64,000 bases of DNA from Chondrinema litorale (GTDB lineage: Bacteria > Bacteroidota > Bacteroidia > Cytophagales > Flammeovirgaceae): NCBI RefSeq assembly GCF_026250525.1, contig NZ_CP111046.1, positions 274,636 through 338,635 of the forward strand, read 5' to 3'. Both the position numbers and the translations under genes were made by a program. This document shows, one piece after another, positions 54,629 to 62,641 of the stretch; the stretch's first letter is position 1, and every line of letters begins with the position of its first letter. The notes beneath the pieces are model-generated. The model did no database searches. It was not told the origin of the DNA and saw only the letters and a list, made by a program, of their open reading frames with translations.

Positions 54629-56026
54629 ATGAAATCAAACAGTTTTTTACTAATCTTTTTATTATTCCTTCCATTTGCTTGTACGCAAAAACAAACTCAG
54701 ACTGAAACTGAAGAAACACAGGATATTCCTGCAAAAAATGTCAGTTTTAAAGACTGGGCTAAAACTCCTCCAATGGGTTGGAATAGCTGGGATTGCTACG
54801 GGCCTACAGTGAAAGAGGAAGAAATAAAAGCCAATGCAGATTACATGGCTGAAAATCTGAAGGATTATGGTTGGGAATATGTTGTGGTTGATATCAGATG
54901 GTTTGTAGAAAACACGAAATCTCATGGTTACAATCAAACTGATCCCATCTATGTGTTAGATGAATACGGAAGATATTTACCTGCCGAAAACAGATTCCCT
55001 TCAGCAGCAAACGGCAATGGTTTTAAAGCTTTAGCAGATTATGTGCACCAAAAAGGATTAAAATTCGGAATCCATATTATGCGTGGAGTGCCTACTCAAG
55101 CAGTAGAGAAGAAGCTTCCAATTAAAGGAACAGATGGCATCACGGCTGACCAAATTTACACAGAAGAAAACCAGTGCAAGTGGTTAAGAGATAATTACAC
55201 CATAGTTGCTAGCAAGCCCGGCGCACAAGAATATTATAATTCAATTTTTGAGTTATATGCAGATTGGGGTGTAGATTTTATTAAAATAGACGATCTTTCA
55301 GCACCTATTTATCATAAAGATGAAATAGAACTAATTCGCAATGCCATTTCTAATTGCGGTCGTGAGATTGTATTGAGTACTTCACCGGGAGCGACACCTG
55401 TAGAATCTGCAGACCATGTGAGCGAATATGCCAATATGTGGAGAATGGTTAATGATGTTTGGGATAGCTGGTGGCATATCAGACACTTATTTGAAGTGAG
55501 CCAAGATTGGTACAGCTACATCAAACCGGGAACTTGGCCAGACTGCGACATGATTCCACTAGGTAGACTCTCAATTAGAGGTGAAGTAGGAGATGATAGA
55601 ATGACCAACTTGACAAAAGATGAGCAATATACTTTAATGTCTATGTTCACTATTTTCCGCTCGCCATTATTTTTTGGTGGAGACTTACCTAGCAACGACG
55701 AGTTTACTTTATCACTTTTAACCAACAAAGAGGTGTTAAAAATGCATTCTGAAAGTGAAGATGTAAAACAGTTATACTTTAAAGATGATAAAGTAGCGAT
55801 TACATCAAACAGTACCACATCAGACATGAAATACCTTGCCTTGTTTAATCTATCAGATTCTGTATCACAAGATGTTGATGTACAGTTTACTGACTTGAAA
55901 GTGGATGGCAAAGTAAAAATTACCAACTTATGGACTGGAGAAGAAGTAGGAGAGTTTGAGTCTACATTTAGCCAAGAATTGCCTTCTCATGCTTCTGGCT
56001 TGTATAAATTAGAACCTGTTGAGTAA
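54629..56026 (+). CDS. GH27 alpha-galactosidase-type lipoprotein
   Basis: This is a 465-residue lipoprotein (lipobox PFAC after a short hydrophobic leader). The GH27 barrel opens with TPPMGWNSWDCYGPTVKEEEI, has VVVDIRWF, the nucleophile Asp in WGVDFIKIDDLS and the acid/base Asp in MWRMVNDVWDSWW. A C-terminal beta domain (about residues 375-465) closes it. Lipid anchoring suggests it acts at the membrane, possibly facing outward. It removes alpha-galactosyl (or related beta-L-arabinopyranosyl) ends. As the sole enzyme following SusC/SusD, it indicates that locus 2 handles a galactose-decorated glycan. Confidence 0.88.
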   Translation: MKSNSFLLIFLLFLPFACTQKQTQTETEETQDIPAKNVSFKDWAKTPPMGWNSWDCYGPTVKEEEIKANADYMAENLKDYGWEYVVVDIRWFVENTKSHGYNQTDPIYVLDEYGRYLPAENRFPSAANGNGFKALADYVHQKGLKFGIHIMRGVPTQAVEKKLPIKGTDGITADQIYTEENQCKWLRDNYTIVASKPGAQEYYNSIFELYADWGVDFIKIDDLSAPIYHKDEIELIRNAISNCGREIVLSTSPGATPVESADHVSEYANMWRMVNDVWDSWWHIRHLFEVSQDWYSYIKPGTWPDCDMIPLGRLSIRGEVGDDRMTNLTKDEQYTLMSMFTIFRSPLFFGGDLPSNDEFTLSLLTNKEVLKMHSESEDVKQLYFKDDKVAITSNSTTSDMKYLALFNLSDSVSQDVDVQFTDLKVDGKVKITNLWTGEEVGEFESTFSQELPSHASGLYKLEPVE

Positions 56027-56046
56027 TTTTTAAAAGCATTTAAATA

Positions 56047-56084
56047 CAAAGAAGGTCTTAAATTTAAATTTAAGACCTTCTTTG
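56047..56084. terminator. Bidirectional terminator
   Basis: A perfect inverted repeat with 19-base arms (56047-56065 and 56066-56084) has AAAG at one end and CTTTG at the other, between convergent GH27 and NmrA-like genes. Confidence 0.85.
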
Positions 56085-56091
56085 TTTATAA

Positions 56092-56934
56092 TTATAATGC
56101 AGCTTTAACTGACTCAGAAAGAGGTGTTGTTTTTCTTCCTAATATTTTTGACAATTGTTTTGAATCATCATACAAATCGTCTTTAGAAGCACCTACATCC
56201 CAACCAGCGATAGCATAAGCTAAGCCTTCTGGTAAACCTACAGATTTAAGAATTTCTGCATAGTCTTTTTCTGGTAAGTTATTGTAAGGAATGTCTTTAC
56301 CTGTTTGCTTAGAAATTTCAGCAGCAAGGTCACTTAAAGTGTAGTACTCATCACCTGCAAGTTCGAATACTTTACCTTTGTAGCTAGTATCTGTAATTAC
56401 AATAGCAGCAGCTTCTGCAAAATCAATTCTCGCTGCTGAAGATACTTTACCTTCACCTGCACTTCCTACAAATGCACCTGCTTGTAATGCACCTGCTATT
56501 GATCCGGTATAGTTTTCAGTATACCATCCATTTCTTAAAATAGTATGTGTTAAACCAGACTCTTTTAGTGCTGCTTCTGTTGCTAAATGTTCTTCGGCTA
56601 AGCTCAAAGAAGATTGATCTGCATGTAACAAGCTAGTATAAACAATCCATTGAATGCCTGCTTCTTTTGCGGCATTAATCACGTTAGTGTGTTGTTCTTT
56701 TCTTTTTCCAACTTCGCTACCAGAAATTAATAAAAGGTGATCGATGCCTTTTAAAGATTCAGTTAAGGTTGCAGATTTGTCGTAATTGAACTCACGCGCT
56801 TCAACACCTAATTCAGCAGCTTTTTCTGGGGTACGTACTAAAGCTACAATATCCTCACTTGCAACTCTCTTTTTTAATTCTGCTACTACAAAGTTTCCTA
56901 ACTGACCTGTAGCTCCTGTTACTCCTATTTTCAT
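56092..56934 (-). CDS. NmrA-like NAD(P)-binding oxidoreductase (quinone-reductase-2-like)
   Basis: This is a 280-residue cytoplasmic protein with the glycine-rich motif GVTGATGQLGN (residues 4-14). It has VALVRTPEKA after the second strand, DHLLLISGSEVGKR and FVGSAGEGKVSSAARIDFAEAAA. This pattern is the atypical SDR/NmrA group near NAD(P)H:quinone oxidoreductase 2. It likely reduces quinones or senses redox state; the usual Tyr-x-x-x-Lys active site is not evident, as expected. Divergent from an HxlR-type regulator across a 160-base spacer that contains a good minus-strand promoter match and palindromes, which indicates regulation by that protein. Confidence 0.8.
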   Translation of the reverse strand: MKIGVTGATGQLGNFVVAELKKRVASEDIVALVRTPEKAAELGVEAREFNYDKSATLTESLKGIDHLLLISGSEVGKRKEQHTNVINAAKEAGIQWIVYTSLLHADQSSLSLAEEHLATEAALKESGLTHTILRNGWYTENYTGSIAGALQAGAFVGSAGEGKVSSAARIDFAEAAAIVITDTSYKGKVFELAGDEYYTLSDLAAEISKQTGKDIPYNNLPEKDYAEILKSVGLPEGLAYAIAGWDVGASKDDLYDDSKQLSKILGRKTTPLSESVKAAL

Positions 56935-57003
56935 TTTAATTTATTTTTTAGATTTCTAAATGTTATTTGATGGTAAAAAGTTTTTTAATTACTTTTGGTA
57001 AGT

Positions 57004-57034
57004 CAAAGGTAAAAAGTTATCGTATGCTTGTCAA
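57004..57034 (-). promoter_or_regulatory. Promoter of the NmrA-like gene
   Basis: On the minus strand, TACCTTTG (57011-57004) fully matches the -7 consensus TAnnTTTG, and TTG (57034-57032) lies 20 bases upstream where the -33 element belongs. Confidence 0.6.
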
Positions 57035-57036
57035 GA

Positions 57037-57058
57037 ACTTACGTTTAAGTATAATACT
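57037..57058. promoter_or_regulatory. Overlapping palindromes, candidate HxlR operator
   Basis: ACTTACGTTTAAGT (57037-57050) and AGTATAATACT (57048-57058) are two short overlapping dyads between the divergent NmrA-like and HxlR genes, 36 bases before the HxlR ATG and just upstream of the minus-strand promoter. Confidence 0.45.
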
Positions 57059-57094
57059 AACCTTGGAGTTACTAATGCTGAAAATCAATGAGTT

Positions 57095-57472
57095 ATGAAA
57101 GAAAATAATTTTGAAAAATTTGGAGTGATAGAAGAATGCCCAATAAGGAATGTGTTAGACCGTATAGGAAACAAATGGTCTTTGTTGGTACTCTTGACAT
57201 TAGAAGAAGGTGAAGTGCTCAGGTTTAATGAGATTCACGGTTATATTGCCAGCATTTCTCAAAAAATGTTGAGTGTTACCTTAAAGTCATTAGAGGCAGA
57301 TGGTTTGGTAAAAAGAACCGTGTACCCACAAATTCCACCCAAAGTAGAATATGAGCTAACCAGTAGAGCACAATCACTTTTGCCCCACTTACATAACCTA
57401 GCAGATTGGGCTAATAGCAATATGTCTGATATTATGGTTTCTAGAAAGCAATTTGAGTTGAGCAAGAGGTGA
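57095..57472 (+). CDS. HxlR-family winged-helix regulator
   Basis: This is a 125-residue protein. It contains the family signature ECPIRNVLDRIGNKWSLLVLLTLEEGEVLRFNEIH and SQKMLSVTLKSLEADGLVKRTVYPQIPPKVEYELT. Cys15 in the CPIR motif corresponds to the conserved N-terminal Cys that senses quinones, diamide or aldehydes in YodB/HypR-type members. It lies divergent from a NmrA-like reductase, a pairing often seen in redox-responsive circuits. Inferred role: repressor or activator of that reductase and of itself. Size and motif agree with the family norm. Confidence 0.9.
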   Translation: MKENNFEKFGVIEECPIRNVLDRIGNKWSLLVLLTLEEGEVLRFNEIHGYIASISQKMLSVTLKSLEADGLVKRTVYPQIPPKVEYELTSRAQSLLPHLHNLADWANSNMSDIMVSRKQFELSKR

Positions 57473-57611
57473 TAAACTTCCAAATAAAAGCATAGAAAGA
57501 TCAAGCCTTATTTTTGTTGATCAAAATTGCTCAACAGAATAACTCTAGATGATTATATGTATTCACTGAGATACAAGTAATCCCAATCGGGAATCATGGT
57601 AAATAATTTTA

Positions 57612-57660
57612 AGGTTACTAATTACCGTATTTTGTTAACTTCGGGTAATTGGTAACCTTA
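57612..57660. repeat. 49-bp palindrome upstream of the sulfatase
   Basis: AAGGTTACTAATTACC (57612-57627) and GGTAATTGGTAACCTT (57645-57660) are inverted with a single mismatch around a 17-base centre. It ends 30 bases before the sulfatase ATG. It could be a dimeric operator pair or a leader hairpin. Confidence 0.7.
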
Positions 57661-57689
57661 ATTTGATTTTAACTATCTATACACTTTCT

Positions 57690-59066
57690 ATGCAAAAAAT
57701 ATATTTAAGCTTATTACTATTTACTCTCACAATTCAACAATCAATCTGCCAGAATCAATCTAAGCCAAACGTATTGGTAATTTTAGCCGACGACCTCGGA
57801 AGTTTAGACTTGAATTGCTATGGCTCTAAAGATTTAGAAACTCCAAACCTCGACAAGCTAGCTAAAGCTGGTGTTCGTTTCACTCAATTCTATGCGGCAG
57901 CCCCTGTTTGTTCTCCATCGCGTGCAGCATTATTAACCGGAAAATCTAACTTGGGTGCTGGCTTACCTGGTAATGTTCCGATTCCCGAAGGTGATCCAGA
58001 AGGCAAAGCAGGCTTACCAACAGAAGAGGTAACCATGGCAGAATACTTTAAAGAAGCAGGTTATTCGACAGCTTTAGTGGGAAAATGGCACTTGGGGCAC
58101 CACAAAAATAAAGTACCAAATGCGCAAGGTTTCGACTACTTCTTTGGTCACCAAAGAGGTTGTATCGATAACTATTCTCATTTCTTTTTCTGGGCTGGCC
58201 CAAACAAACACGACCTTTACAGAAATAATGAAGAGGTGCTTTATCCGGGAGAATATTTTCCAGATTTAATGGTGGATGAAGTTTCTCAAATAATCACAAA
58301 AGATGAAAATCCATTCTTTGTTTATTGGGCGATCAACGTTCCGCACTATCCATATCAAGCCACTCCAAAATGGTTGGATCACTATAAAGATTTACCTTCT
58401 CCAAGAAAAGAATATGCTGCCTTTGTTTCTACCATGGATGAGCGTATTGGAGAAGTATTAGATGAATTAGAAAAAGCAGGAAAGAAAGATAACACCATTA
58501 TCGTATTTCAATCTGACCACGGACATAGCTGCGAAGAGCGTGCTTTTGGTGGTGGTGGAAATGCTGGCCCTTATCGCGGTTGTAAGTTCAGTATGTTTGA
58601 AGGAGGTTTGAGAGTGCCTGCTATTATCAGCTATCCAGATAAACTTCCTGCAAATGAAGTGAGAGATCAACTTTGTTCTGAGATGGATTGGCTACCAACC
58701 ATTGCTGAATTATCAAACATAAAACTTGCAGATGATAAAATAGAAGGCAAGAGTTTGATGCCGATTATTAAATCGAAAAAAGCAGCTACACAACACGAAA
58801 TAATTAACTGGCAAGTAGGTGGTTACGATGATGCTAAAAATAGTTGGGCAGTAAGAGAAGGTGATTGGAAACTACTTGGGCATCCTAACGATCCTAGTAC
58901 AAAAACTAAGTTTACAGAAAAAGATGAGCTCTACTTAGTGAACTTAAAAGACGATATTGGAGAGCAAAAGAACGTTGCCGAATCTAATCCAAAGATTGTA
59001 GCAAAACTCAAAAAATACCATGAAGACTGGTTAAGCAAAATCAAATCTGATAGAAATATCGATTAA
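57690..59066 (+). CDS. Secreted sulfatase (formylglycine-dependent)
   Basis: This is a 458-residue protein from ATG 57690 (MQKIYLSLLLFTLTIQQSICQ signal); the TTG nine codons upstream is rejected. The sulfatase fold shows metal site NVLVILADDLG, active site CSPSRAALLTGK with Cys74 as the residue converted to formylglycine, KWHLGHH and FQSDHGHS. The Cys-type site (C-x-P-S-R) may be activated by either an FGE or an anSME enzyme; neither is in the window. It would desulfate a sugar or polysaccharide, fitting a marine glycan diet, but no other sulfated-glycan genes are adjacent. It stands alone behind a striking palindrome. Confidence 0.92.
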   Translation: MQKIYLSLLLFTLTIQQSICQNQSKPNVLVILADDLGSLDLNCYGSKDLETPNLDKLAKAGVRFTQFYAAAPVCSPSRAALLTGKSNLGAGLPGNVPIPEGDPEGKAGLPTEEVTMAEYFKEAGYSTALVGKWHLGHHKNKVPNAQGFDYFFGHQRGCIDNYSHFFFWAGPNKHDLYRNNEEVLYPGEYFPDLMVDEVSQIITKDENPFFVYWAINVPHYPYQATPKWLDHYKDLPSPRKEYAAFVSTMDERIGEVLDELEKAGKKDNTIIVFQSDHGHSCEERAFGGGGNAGPYRGCKFSMFEGGLRVPAIISYPDKLPANEVRDQLCSEMDWLPTIAELSNIKLADDKIEGKSLMPIIKSKKAATQHEIINWQVGGYDDAKNSWAVREGDWKLLGHPNDPSTKTKFTEKDELYLVNLKDDIGEQKNVAESNPKIVAKLKKYHEDWLSKIKSDRNID

Positions 59067-59087
59067 GTATTTCTGAAATTTTAGATA

Positions 59088-59127
59088 AAAAAGGCTATAG
59101 CTAATGGACATGCTGTAGCCTTTTTCA
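59088..59127 (+). terminator. Terminator after the sulfatase
   Basis: AAAAAGGCTATAGC (59088-59101) pairs with GCTGTAGCCTTTTT (59112-59125) with one wobble, and ends in a T-run. Confidence 0.85.
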
Positions 59128-59235
59128 TTATGAGATTTTAAAATAATAATTCGCGAAGTTTCAATGCTGAATTAAGCTCAAAACCCTTAACTTTGTAAGT
59201 GTATAATGTACACTTATTAATTAAACCTTATACCG

Positions 59236-59790
59236 ATGAAAACAGAAAGAGTGAAAATGCTAGCCGGTGAATCTTATTTTATAAACGATGCAGAGTTAGT
59301 AGAGATAAGATATAAAACCCGAGAATTGGTTGATCAATTTAATGCCACTGGTCCGAGAGATACCGAAGATAAGCAGCGCATTCAAAGTGAGATATTTGGA
59401 GAAGTAGGGGAGAATGTACACATCGAAAAGCCGATGAGGATAGATTATGGCATGAATACCAAGCTTGGCAATAATGTTTTTATCAACTTTAATTTTGTGC
59501 TATTAGATTGCTGCCCAGTAACTATCGGTGATAATGTTTTTATAGCACCCAATGTATCCATTTATACTGCTAGCCATCCACTAGATTTAGAAGAAAGAAA
59601 AAAACATATCGGTTCAGCAGAACCCATTACCATTGGCAACGATGTTTGGATTGGCGGAGATTGTGTCATCCTTCCCGGTGTGACAATAGGAGACGGTTGT
59701 ACCATTGGTGCAGGAAGCGTAATCACCAAAGATATTCCAGCAAATACTTTAGCGATGGGTTCACCTTGCAAAGTGGTGAAGGAGTTGTAG
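59236..59790 (+). CDS. Sugar O-acetyltransferase (Maa/LacA-like, left-handed beta-helix)
   Basis: This is a 184-residue cytoplasmic enzyme. The N-terminal Maa domain (KMLAGESYFINDAELVEIRYKTRELVDQFN) precedes hexapeptide repeats (IRIDYGMNTKLGNNVFINFNFVLLD, TIGDNVFIAPNVSIYTASHPLD with the catalytic His, and PITIGNDVWIGGDCVILPGVTIGDGCTIGAGSVITKDIP). It transfers acetyl from acetyl-CoA to the 6-OH of maltose, galactosides or related sugars, in line with a carbohydrate-rich neighbourhood. Monocistronic. A strong family match. Confidence 0.92.
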   Translation: MKTERVKMLAGESYFINDAELVEIRYKTRELVDQFNATGPRDTEDKQRIQSEIFGEVGENVHIEKPMRIDYGMNTKLGNNVFINFNFVLLDCCPVTIGDNVFIAPNVSIYTASHPLDLEERKKHIGSAEPITIGNDVWIGGDCVILPGVTIGDGCTIGAGSVITKDIPANTLAMGSPCKVVKEL

Positions 59791-59863
59791 ATTAATTTTT
59801 TTTATGTGAGGTTTTTGCTATATATAATTTTAAATAATCATAAATCACTGATAATAAATACTT

Positions 59864-60052
59864 GTACTTTTATCTTGATATAAAAGTACGGCAGCGGCCG
59901 ACCGCCAAAAGATCAAGACTGCGGAAGCTTTTTCTAAATTTTTTACACTATTGCTAAAATCTCCAAAACAGCAGCGGCTGACGTTCACTTCGTTCAAACA
60001 CTGGAGATTTTTCAACGCAAATGCTCAAAAAATTATTAACGAAAATGCTTCC
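59864..60052. repeat. GC-rich palindromic repeat region between convergent genes
   Basis: The stretch 59791-60083 has no gene but much structure. A hairpin has arms at 59864-59873 and 59880-59889. The motif GCAGCGGCYGAC occurs twice in direct orientation (59891 and 59971). A 130-bp imperfect palindrome has an outer arm pair at 59923-59934 and 60041-60052 (one mismatch) and an inner pair of ten bases at 59956-59965 and 60002-60011 (perfect). GC content is clearly higher than the surrounding sequence. It looks like a MITE- or REP-type interspersed element. Confidence 0.6.
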
Positions 60053-60083
60053 TAGGTCAATTATTTTCTATTAAAGCCTCATA

Positions 60084-62510
60084 TTATTTCAAAGAAACAG
60101 TAATCACATATTCTCCTGCCTCTAATTCAGTTTGTCCTGCTTGAATAGCATCTGCTTCGAGCAAATATTTACTTCCATCATTCTTTTTACTAATCTCCAC
60201 TTGCTCAATATTAGCTTCTGGCAAATGGAAAATAGCAGAGCTTGCAGTAGGAATATTAGTTTCGAATATCAATGTATTGTTGCCTTCTTTTTTCCAATTA
60301 GAAACAATCTCTCCATAAGGAGTGTGGTAATTACATTTTACCCAATCCAAATTTTCTGGCACATAAGGCGACAAAGTAAACTTCTTAAATCCGGGAAATC
60401 CATCGATGGGTTGAATACCACCCAACCATCTATAAAACCATTCGGTTACAGTGCCAAACATCGGATGGCAATTGGAGTAAGTGTTATCACTTTCTTTCCA
60501 AGTTTCCCAAATAGTAGTTGCTCCGCGATCTATCATAAATCCCCAACCGGGATATTGAGTGCTGTTTACCATCTTAAATACATCTTCGATAAAACCAGTT
60601 TTAGAAAGGGTTTCCAACATATATTTGGTGCCAAAAATACCTGTATACAAATGACCTGATGGACCATTTTGTAAAGCACTCATCAGAGAGTCTTTAGCAG
60701 CAGACATGCTTTCTTCTGGAATTACATCATGATAAATCAATGTAGAGAAAAGTGTTTGTCGGTTGATCTCTTCTTTAATTGGATGATCCCAAAAGCGCGT
60801 TTTTAAACTATCTTTTAATAGTTCTGCCAATTCACCATATTCATTTTCAAGCACTGTTTCATTCATTAGTTGGGCAAAAGTTTTCATAATCTTGGCACAT
60901 TGTAAATAATGCGCGGTTCCGGTTAGCTCAACTGGAACTGGCTTTAAAGATTCATGATCGCTCAAACCTTCTCGCACCACACCATCCGGATAAATCCTAG
61001 CTACCTTTTCCATCCACTGCTTATCCAATTCATACAACTCTTTCACTAAATCTGTATCACCGTAATACAAATACAAATAATATTGGGTAACCAGAAAAGC
61101 CGATTCCCAACTGATTCCGCAATAGCCTAAACCCACAAATGGCGCTGTATCTACGAATCCAGAATCTTGCAAATTGATCGCATCTACCCAATCGTAGATT
61201 GTTTTCTTGTAAAAAGCGTGCATATCAAAATTGTACATGAAAGATTCGTTGGTGGCATTTAAATCTCCACCATAGCCAAACTTCTCTCTTGCAGGGCAAT
61301 CAGATTGTACCGTAACTAAGTTGGAAACAAAAGTTCTGACCGTAGCTTTTTGTATTGAGTTGAGCAAATCAGATGAACTTGCGAAATGATTCTCATTTTG
61401 CACATCTGTATTAAAAGCCAAACCTTCGATATCTTGAATCTTAGGTTCATAACTTAAGCCAGAAATCTCCATATATCGATAAGTATGGAAAGTAAAAATG
61501 GGACTGTATTCAATTTCTCCATCTTTAGAAAAAATATAAGAATCTGTTTGCCAAGCGATATCTGGCGCACCAGAACCACCTCTACCTTTCTTTTTAATCT
61601 GCCCTGCAACGGTAGTCATTGGGTTGAGGTTGCCATCTTCATATATCCGCTCACCAAACCTGAATGTTACTGTATCACCTTTGTGCCCATTGAGTTTGAT
61701 GTTATAAGTACCTGTAAAATTGGTACCCATATCTACTAGATAAACATCTGCTTGCGGGCTAGAAATTTGAGTTGGTGTAAACTTGTCTGTTACCTTAACT
61801 GGTGGCATAATGGATTTTTGCAATTCACCTCCCGGCCCAGCTACTACTACAGAATTTTTCCAGTTTGCATCATCAAAATCTGGATTTTGCCAGCCATTAA
61901 CTTCGAGGTTTGCATCATACACCTCACCTATATAAACACTATTTTTTAGAATCGGGCCAGAAATATATTTCCAAGATTCATCAGTTACAATCTCCGTTAT
62001 TTCTCCATTCGCATCTTTGATAACAAGCTTGGCAATTACAGCAGGCATACCTGTAGGGAGGGCATTTCTGAGGTTTAAATTGCCCCACATTTTCATGGGT
62101 AAAGGATTATAAAAACCATTGCCAAGTATGATTCCTATATTGTTTTTGCCTTTGACTACTTTATCTATTACATCATATTCGGCATAGTAAATTCTTTCGC
62201 TAAAATCTGTCCATGCGGGATCAAGCACATTGTCTTCAATGGCTTTGCCATCTATACTCACTTTATAATAACCAGCAGCAGTAATAAACAAAGTGGCAGA
62301 AGATACCTCCGTAGAAACATCAAAACTTTTTCGAAAAATAGGGGCAGGATGATTTTGATAGAAAAGAGAATCGCTTTCTGGAAGTTTTGCATCTTGCGAA
62401 ATCCATTTTGCATTCTCAAGCGGATTTGCTGTTTGGTAGTTTTCTTCTTGTGGGCTGCATGAAACTACTAGCAAAAGTAGCCCTACAACCATAATTTTAT
62501 ATAGCTCCAA
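60084..62510 (-). CDS. GH78 alpha-L-rhamnosidase-type lipoprotein
   Basis: This is an 808-residue lipoprotein. The start is uncertain: TTG 62510 gives a good lipoprotein signal (MELYKIMVVGLLLLVVSC, lipobox VVSC), whereas ATG 62492 gives a short one. GH78 features: APIFRKSFDVSTEVSSATLFITAAGYYKVSIDGKAI, DVYLVDMGTNFTGTYNIKLNG, SDCPAREKFGYGGDLNATNESF (catalytic-domain start) and TTIWETWKESD. It is shorter than the GH78 at 31590 because it lacks the N-terminal Ig-like and inserted domains. Probably acts on rhamnosylated oligosaccharides at the membrane. No partner transporter directly beside it. Confidence 0.88.
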   Translation of the reverse strand: MELYKIMVVGLLLLVVSCSPQEENYQTANPLENAKWISQDAKLPESDSLFYQNHPAPIFRKSFDVSTEVSSATLFITAAGYYKVSIDGKAIEDNVLDPAWTDFSERIYYAEYDVIDKVVKGKNNIGIILGNGFYNPLPMKMWGNLNLRNALPTGMPAVIAKLVIKDANGEITEIVTDESWKYISGPILKNSVYIGEVYDANLEVNGWQNPDFDDANWKNSVVVAGPGGELQKSIMPPVKVTDKFTPTQISSPQADVYLVDMGTNFTGTYNIKLNGHKGDTVTFRFGERIYEDGNLNPMTTVAGQIKKKGRGGSGAPDIAWQTDSYIFSKDGEIEYSPIFTFHTYRYMEISGLSYEPKIQDIEGLAFNTDVQNENHFASSSDLLNSIQKATVRTFVSNLVTVQSDCPAREKFGYGGDLNATNESFMYNFDMHAFYKKTIYDWVDAINLQDSGFVDTAPFVGLGYCGISWESAFLVTQYYLYLYYGDTDLVKELYELDKQWMEKVARIYPDGVVREGLSDHESLKPVPVELTGTAHYLQCAKIMKTFAQLMNETVLENEYGELAELLKDSLKTRFWDHPIKEEINRQTLFSTLIYHDVIPEESMSAAKDSLMSALQNGPSGHLYTGIFGTKYMLETLSKTGFIEDVFKMVNSTQYPGWGFMIDRGATTIWETWKESDNTYSNCHPMFGTVTEWFYRWLGGIQPIDGFPGFKKFTLSPYVPENLDWVKCNYHTPYGEIVSNWKKEGNNTLIFETNIPTASSAIFHLPEANIEQVEISKKNDGSKYLLEADAIQAGQTELEAGEYVITVSLK

Positions 62511-62565
62511 TGTGATAAATTATAAAGATTGTTGTCGAGTAATACCTTGTTTATTCTCTAAAAAT

Positions 62566-62602
62566 AAGGGTTTAAGCGTATAATTGATACACTTAAACCC
62601 TT
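62566..62602 (-). terminator. Terminator of the chitinase gene (minus strand)
   Basis: Arms 62566-62581 and 62587-62602 form a 16-bp stem with one wobble, followed on the minus strand by ATTTTTAG. It lies between the chitinase stop and the GH78 start. Confidence 0.8.
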
Positions 62603-62641
62603 TATATTCAAAAGATTTCTATCTCTACAATCTTTTAAAAT

